This document shows positions 59,518 through 64,000 of a stretch of DNA of 64,000 nt, one piece after another. Source of the DNA: Haloarcula halobia (lineage in GTDB: Archaea; Halobacteriota; Halobacteria; Halobacteriales; Haloarculaceae); NCBI RefSeq assembly GCF_029338255.1, contig NZ_CP119787.1:2523631-2587630 (forward strand). Reading direction: 5' to 3'. Every line of letters starts with the position of its first letter. The first letter of the stretch is position 1. Below the pieces are notes generated by a model. That model was not told where the DNA came from. It ran no database searches and saw only the letters and a list, made by a program, of their open reading frames with translations. Both the position numbers and the translations under genes were made by a program.

Positions 59518-60381
59518 ATGATGGAACTGCCAGAGACGCCCCGGATCACCTATCTGGACGTCCTCAAAATGTTCGCCCTTCTGGTAATCCCCGCCGTACT
59601 GGCAGTCATCTACTACGGCACCCCCCTCTCGTTCCAACAGACCCTCGTTCTCGACCACACTAACCCACGCCTCCACAACTTCTGGACGAACGCACTTGTT
59701 CACGACCATCGACTAGATGACGGCCACCTAATCGGCAACCTCGTCGGCTACCTACTCTTGGTCTTCCCTTGCTGGATCCTTCAGAGCTACTGTGAGCAGG
59801 AACGTCGATTCTGGGCCGGATTGGCCATTATCCTAGCGATCGGTCCATTCATCATCAGCGCCAGCAGCTACCTTGCGTTCTATGAAATCCTAGGCTTTGA
59901 GATCCAGAACGACCGGGGATTCTCCGGAGTTGTCGGTGCTCTGGCCGGGTTCCTGCTTATGTCTATCCTTCACACATTCGCCCAGAAACAGGAGGAAACA
60001 GTTGCCGTGCTATCGATGGGGCTCTACTTCGGGTATCTGATGCTGGGGTTCGGTATACTGACCGGGCGGAGCGTAGTCATCAGTGTGGGCGTACTCATCC
60101 TCTTTGGTATGTTTGCCGGTACGCGAACCTCGTACGTGGCATCGGCCGCCGAACTATCTGAATGGGGGAATAAAAACGGTCGGCTGAGCTTGGTACTCTT
60201 AGTTTCGATCGTTGTGAGCGTCCTCGGATTCACCGCCTCGCTCCCGTCAGATATCACGTCCGATGGCGGAGTGACAAATATTGTGGCGCACGGTGTCGGC
60301 ATCCTATTCGGTATGGCGGTTGCGGGAAGCCTCCGATACCACCACAAACGGTCCTCTGCGGAAGAATCGACCGCTGTCTGA
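59518..60381 (+). CDS. Rhomboid-family intramembrane protease
   Basis: A 287-residue protein with six to eight membrane helices. DDGHLIGNLVGYLLLV is the HxxxN element of rhomboids, RGFSGVVGALAGFLL carries the catalytic serine in GFSG (about residue 137), and NIVAHGVGILFG holds the catalytic histidine (about 258). It would cut transmembrane segments of other proteins. Two start codons are adjacent (59518 and 59521). A large outer loop after helix 1 is unusual but seen in haloarchaeal members. In an island it may release a surface protein or signal. Confidence 0.78.
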   Translation: MMELPETPRITYLDVLKMFALLVIPAVLAVIYYGTPLSFQQTLVLDHTNPRLHNFWTNALVHDHRLDDGHLIGNLVGYLLLVFPCWILQSYCEQERRFWAGLAIILAIGPFIISASSYLAFYEILGFEIQNDRGFSGVVGALAGFLLMSILHTFAQKQEETVAVLSMGLYFGYLMLGFGILTGRSVVISVGVLILFGMFAGTRTSYVASAAELSEWGNKNGRLSLVLLVSIVVSVLGFTASLPSDITSDGGVTNIVAHGVGILFGMAVAGSLRYHHKRSSAEESTAV

Positions 60382-60396
60382 CACCACGCAGCACCA

Positions 60397-61560
60397 TCAC
60401 TCCTCAACCAACGGGTCGATTGTCCGTTCGATAAGTGCATCCGTCAATTCCTGGTCGTGCCTAATGCACACCAAATCGATACTATGCTCGTCGCACAGCT
60501 CCTTCTTTTTCTGGTCGCGCTCCTGCCGCTGTTTGAGACCCTCCTCGCCACCCCAGTGATCCACAGCCTCGTAATGCTGAATTCCCTGGTATTCAATCCC
60601 GACATCAGCTTCTTCCAGAAAGATATCCAGCTCCAGTCCGTCGAGAAAGTCCGGTCGGTAGTGACGCTTGATGGTGTGCTCAGGATAGTTCGATTCCACA
60701 AGCTGGTAGAGGATAGTTTCGCTGGTCCACCGGTTCCCCTTCTTGTAATGGCCGAACGCCTGCCGAACCTCGTTCTCGACGCTGTCCATAATCTCCTTGC
60801 GCTCCGCCTGTAACTGATCCTGTAGCTCCGCGAATTCCTCGGCTTCGTCGCCGGGTAGTGGGTCCATCTCTTCGTAGGGCTCCCGGACCTCGCGGATCCG
60901 GCGGTACCGCTCCTCCCGGTCGATATCATCCGGCAGTTCGTCGCGGACCTCGTCAATCGCTTCCTCTTTCTGCTCCCGGATTTCTCGTTCGCGCTCCCAT
61001 TTTTTGTCCTGCAGGCGTTCGTATCGGTCAAGGCGGTCGCGGAAGCCATCGTCCACGATGCCGGTGATATCTTCGGGGAGGACGTCGTGGAGATAGTCAT
61101 TCCCATCGCAGATACCGTATTCGTACTGTTGCTGGTTAACGTACCAGCCGTGTTTTTGCATGAAGACAGTGCCGTACATCTCGTGACAGTACCGATATTC
61201 GGGGACGACACCGTTACAGCGGTGGCAGAGCTGATCGGCAAAATTCAGTTCATTAACGATGGCATCCGGTGAGTCAACATCCGTATCCGAGACTTGGTCA
61301 AGTGCATCTTCGGGGAATTTCCGACTGAGAATGTTCTCAACTGAGGGTGTACGGCCAGAGACAGCCGGGTTCTCCATTCCACACCGGATGTAGTTCCGGA
61401 TCGCGTCCTTAGCACAGCTGCAAAAATGGAGATCGCCATCCGACTCCGGTTTGAACCCGATAAACACACCGTAGTGAGCTGGGTACTGAACAATCGGGTA
61501 AGGCAGTTTGTCCTGCCGGTTTTCACAGCCGGAGTCCACGACAATAGGGTTCTCCGCCAT
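60397..61560 (-). CDS. Zinc-binding protein with PD-(D/E)XK-like nuclease domain
   Basis: A 387-residue protein. The N-terminal half has Cys pairs (SGCENR, HFCSCAKDA, CHRCNGVV, YCHEMY) suggesting one or two zinc sites. A charged coiled coil follows (residues about 175-265). The C-terminal domain (about 300-375) reads GLELDIFLEEADVGIEYQGI then HYEAVDHWGGEEGLKQRQER and KKELCDEHSIDLVCIRHDQE. D-x(n)-E-x-Q with a following K is the core of restriction-like nucleases related to Vsr. It probably cuts DNA, with zinc modules for target or protein binding. It converges with the rhomboid gene. Confidence 0.75.
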   Translation of the reverse strand: MAENPIVVDSGCENRQDKLPYPIVQYPAHYGVFIGFKPESDGDLHFCSCAKDAIRNYIRCGMENPAVSGRTPSVENILSRKFPEDALDQVSDTDVDSPDAIVNELNFADQLCHRCNGVVPEYRYCHEMYGTVFMQKHGWYVNQQQYEYGICDGNDYLHDVLPEDITGIVDDGFRDRLDRYERLQDKKWEREREIREQKEEAIDEVRDELPDDIDREERYRRIREVREPYEEMDPLPGDEAEEFAELQDQLQAERKEIMDSVENEVRQAFGHYKKGNRWTSETILYQLVESNYPEHTIKRHYRPDFLDGLELDIFLEEADVGIEYQGIQHYEAVDHWGGEEGLKQRQERDQKKKELCDEHSIDLVCIRHDQELTDALIERTIDPLVEE

Positions 61561-61801
61561 AGTTTATCGATATGTACTAACAGAACACCATTTCAAAAAG
61601 CCATACACCCGAAGCGCCACTCAAACTATTCACCGGCTCACCAACATTAGAACCTCATCACCGGGCGAGAACCAGTACAGTGCACGAATAGCACTCGTAA
61701 ACGCAACACGAATGAACGCCAACTGACATTCGCCCAGACACACCGATTCAAGAAATTAACGACCCGAACAATAGGCGTTGGATTCCCAGTTTGGTATCCG
61801 G

Positions 61802-63691
61802 TTATTGAGATCCAGTACTAACGTTTGCGACCCGTGTTCTGAGGTACTCTTGGAGTTGATCGTCACAGCAGTACACGTAACATCCTTTCATACCGCGGCT
61901 CATCAGCGTACGATACGTGTTCTTAATCACTTCCTCAGCGATCTCAGCCGCCTTGGCTGGCTGTTCGTCGAACATTTTCTTGATGCCGAACAGCGACCGG
62001 TCGGTGGTTGCGCGTGCTTCGTGGTCAACGACGATCTCGCCATCGCGGTATTTCAGATCCTCGCCGATAATCACGCCGACGTAGTCGAATTCAAGCCCTT
62101 GGCACGTGTGGATACACCCGACTTCGTCAATCGAACCTTCGGCGATCGCCCAGGGGTCGCCAGCATCTAAATTCCAACTCCGCTCGTAGTCACCGATCTT
62201 GATATCATGTGCCTCAGGATTGGACCGTTCCTCTTTCTCCCACTCCCAGCAATACCCGGCCACCACTCGTGACAATCGCGTGCGCTCGTTCTTCCGCACA
62301 ATCGTCGCGTGTAGCGTACTTGGGTCATCGAACATTCGCACATCGTAATCTAAGTCGAACCCATCCGCGTTCGCCGTGTTCCGGATCTCCAACACGTCAT
62401 CAAGCCACGCGATGTACCCTTTCGAGCCGTTGCATCGAAACTGTGATTCCAACGCTAACTCTTCGATGTCAGCGCCCAAGTCCCGGGCATGCTTTCGAAT
62501 CTCGTCCTTAGATCCAATATCATCGATATGGACGCGCTGACTCTCATCAATGAAGAATACGCTGAATTTCGCGGCGTTAATGATCTCCATGATCTGGTTC
62601 TCACCACGCCCGAAGAACGTCGATTCCTCGTTCAAGCGATGAGCCTCGTCAGCGACCAGGGCGGGCAGCGTGTTCGCCTCAGTCTCCACGTAACTCCCTG
62701 CACCCGTGAACAAGTGGTCGATCTCTTTAACCAACTTGTCGCCCCGCAGTTTCTCCTTGTACACCTCTCGCGGCGCACGGTTTTTCGAGACGTACTGCGT
62801 CACAAGATCGTTCTGGATCAGTTCCGCTAAGATATTGATCGCAACCACCGTCTTCCCAGTCCCAGGTCCACCATCAACGATCAATACGCGTTTTTGCCCA
62901 TCACGATTAGACTGCTTCGCTAACTCAACTGCCCGCTCAAACACGACTTTCTGCGAGTCAATCAATGTGAACTCGTCTTGCTCTTCCAGCATCGCCAACA
63001 GCGAATCCTGCAGTGTCTTCGCCGGCTTGAGTTCCCCCTCGTTCAACTCGTAAAGCGTCTCCCGGTCGTCACCAACATCAATCTGTGTTTCCAGAAACGA
63101 CCGCAGTTCCTTCGCATCACCACGAACATACAGCGGCGCTTGCTCCGTATACGGCTGGTACACGTCATTATCTATTTTCCCACGGTGCTCCTGCTCGAAA
63201 TTGTGGAGATACGCCGCCGGGTAGAGATGAATTGGCTTCTCCTGAATAGAGGTGTTAAAATCCTTCAACAACTCAGCGTACGACACCGCTTGGTAACTCG
63301 GGTGCGTCGTCTCACGAATCCCGCCTCCAAGAGCGGTTTTGACGATCCCATCCTTACCCTCAACAGTCTCCGTACTCTCTCCTGCCCACTGCTTCAACTC
63401 AACAATTGCCACGTTCGAATTGCCAGCCGCATCGTACCCCGAGATCAGAAAATCGATTCGACGAGACGTAAGCGGAATCTTAAATTCAATAGCGACACCC
63501 GCATCGTCAGGCACATCGCTCCCACGCAACACCTTGTACATATACTGGAAGGAGTTCTCCCACGACCGAACCTCACTCTCACTCCCCATGCCAAGCCCCT
63601 TTGACTCGTACCCGCGCTTGATCTCCGGCACCAACTGATCAGCCAAGGTATCGTCTAAGAATCCAGATTTCGTATTCTCATAGACAAGCAT
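61802..63691 (-). CDS. DUF2075 helicase with N-terminal nuclease-like domain
   Basis: A 629-residue protein. The N-terminal part (about residues 60-130) has RRIDFLISGYDAAGNSNVAI then VELKQW, a PD-(D/E)XK-type motif (D, ExK). The SF1-like ATPase has Walker A VDGGPGTGKTVVAINILAEL (about 272-291), ALVADEAHRLNEESTFFGRG as Walker B, FFIDESQRVHI and ESQFRCNGSKGYIAWL. CIHTCQGLEFDYVGVIIGED is helicase motif V-VI. This is the DUF2075/Schlafen group 3-like arrangement, often found in defence islands. It would unwind or remodel nucleic acid and cut it. It follows the MazG-like gene by five bases. Confidence 0.86.
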   Translation of the reverse strand: MLVYENTKSGFLDDTLADQLVPEIKRGYESKGLGMGSESEVRSWENSFQYMYKVLRGSDVPDDAGVAIEFKIPLTSRRIDFLISGYDAAGNSNVAIVELKQWAGESTETVEGKDGIVKTALGGGIRETTHPSYQAVSYAELLKDFNTSIQEKPIHLYPAAYLHNFEQEHRGKIDNDVYQPYTEQAPLYVRGDAKELRSFLETQIDVGDDRETLYELNEGELKPAKTLQDSLLAMLEEQDEFTLIDSQKVVFERAVELAKQSNRDGQKRVLIVDGGPGTGKTVVAINILAELIQNDLVTQYVSKNRAPREVYKEKLRGDKLVKEIDHLFTGAGSYVETEANTLPALVADEAHRLNEESTFFGRGENQIMEIINAAKFSVFFIDESQRVHIDDIGSKDEIRKHARDLGADIEELALESQFRCNGSKGYIAWLDDVLEIRNTANADGFDLDYDVRMFDDPSTLHATIVRKNERTRLSRVVAGYCWEWEKEERSNPEAHDIKIGDYERSWNLDAGDPWAIAEGSIDEVGCIHTCQGLEFDYVGVIIGEDLKYRDGEIVVDHEARATTDRSLFGIKKMFDEQPAKAAEIAEEVIKNTYRTLMSRGMKGCYVYCCDDQLQEYLRTRVANVSTGSQ

Positions 63692-63696
63692 ACTCG

Positions 63697-64000
63697 TTAT
63701 TCGTCGTACTTCTTGTTGCTTCCTTTATATTCATCCACCGGATAACGCTGCCTGTTCTTCTCCAGCTTCCGCTCCAGAGCGGACTCCAAATCGATATCGT
63801 ACACATCAGCGTATCGCAGCAGAAAAAACAAGATATCCGCCAGTTCATCCTCGACCTCTTCACGTTTCCCAGCCTCTGCTAAGAGATCCGATTGCTCGCT
63901 CCGATCCTTGAACCGGAACACTTCCAACAACTCGCTGGACTCCGTGACCAACCCGATCGCCAGCTCTTTCGGCGTATGATACTGCCCCCAGTCCCGCTTT
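63697..64000 (-). CDS. MazG-like nucleotide pyrophosphohydrolase (5' end outside window)
   Basis: An open frame enters at the right edge with about 100 residues visible. It reads GQYHTPKELAIGLVTESSEL, LLEVFRFKDR, EVEDELADILFFLLRYADVY and RYPVDEYKGS. The E-x-x-E...E-x-x-D helix pattern coordinates Mg2+ in the all-alpha NTP pyrophosphohydrolases (MazG, dCTPase). It would hydrolyse (d)NTPs to NMP and pyrophosphate. Only a few N-terminal residues are missing. Its stop lies five bases before the DUF2075 start, so the two form an operon. Confidence 0.88.
   Translation of the reverse strand, partial: KRDWGQYHTPKELAIGLVTESSELLEVFRFKDRSEQSDLLAEAGKREEVEDELADILFFLLRYADVYDIDLESALERKLEKNRQRYPVDEYKGSNKKYDE

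Larger units (their letters stand above)
39954..64000. mobile_element. Accessory island downstream of tRNA-Val (right end outside window)
   Basis: After the tRNA the sequence becomes visibly less GC-rich and uses AT-ending codons (TTA, ATA, AGA) that are rare to the left. Intergenic gaps lengthen, and nearly every recognisable gene is a nuclease, NTPase, regulator or sensor typical of defence and mobile regions. No integrase and no second copy of the tRNA 3' end (GGTTCGAATCCGCC) were found in the window, so the right boundary must lie beyond 64000 or the island has decayed. The island call is an inference from composition and content. Confidence 0.6.

Noticed and set aside
39954..64000. CRISPR array, insertion sequence or integrase in the island
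   Set aside because: I looked for regularly spaced repeats, transposase motifs and tyrosine or serine recombinase motifs and found none.
39954..64000. Second copy of the tRNA-Val 3' end as attR
   Set aside because: No matching GGTTCGAATCCGCC string is seen elsewhere in the window.

Overview
The window comes from a haloarchaeon (class Halobacteria). The left 40 kb is very GC-rich. Proteins are acidic, and many genes have a TATA-like box about 25-30 bp before the start codon, the leaderless pattern of this group. Tat-type lipoprotein signals (RR..F followed by AGC) and archaeal ribosomal, KEOPS and complex I genes confirm the domain. The genus cannot be fixed from what is visible.

Positions 1-10136 encode a type IV pilus or secretion module. 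It holds the tail of an ATPase, a PilC/TadC-like membrane platform, five overlapping single-membrane-segment pilin-like proteins and two large convergent paralogs with beta-helix-like cores. A tRNA-Ala (GGC) and two small genes lie inside it. Positions 10249-25719 are housekeeping: ribosomal uS15, a degenerate RecJ/DHH protein, KEOPS Pcc1, ribosomal eS1, a cupredoxin, purK, an Agl23-like membrane glycosyltransferase, ribH, an aminotransferase, ribL, a JAMM protease, an S1-OB-DHH nuclease, a secreted phospholipase D-like protein, a HEAT-repeat protein and purE. Positions 25977-38460 encode respiratory complex I (nuoA-B-CD-H-I, then J1-J2-K-L-M-N) without the NADH-oxidising NuoEFG arm. About 1.9 kb of unrelated genes splits the cluster. 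An MBL-fold hydrolase and a small helical protein follow.

A tRNA-Val (CAC) at 39879-39953 marks a sharp change. From there to the right edge the DNA is less GC-rich and carries accessory genes, most with a nuclease, ATPase or sensor fold. I read this as a defence/repair island integrated at or near the tRNA; its far end lies outside the window. Its core is a tightly packed minus-strand run: mre11, rad50, nurA, a HAS-barrel protein and herA. Fifty bp further on is a gene for a single-repeat (half) TATA-binding protein. Around this core are a PLD-nuclease/ATPase fusion, a winged-helix regulator, a protein resembling nucleoside deoxyribosyltransferase/TIR-like enzymes, a TraB/TIKI-like protein and a stand-alone WYL-like protein. 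Further right are a truncated leaderless gene, a HhH DNA glycosylase divergent from a GmrSD-like (DUF262/DUF1524) restriction enzyme, a rhomboid, a zinc-binding PD-(D/E)XK-like nuclease, and a MazG-DUF2075 pair at the edge.

The best candidate for an undescribed system is the Mre11-Rad50-NurA-HAS-HerA cassette with its half-TBP. The cassette should resect DNA ends; the half-TBP could tie it to promoter recognition or control. The glycosylase/GmrSD pair is a second candidate, possibly aimed at modified foreign DNA.
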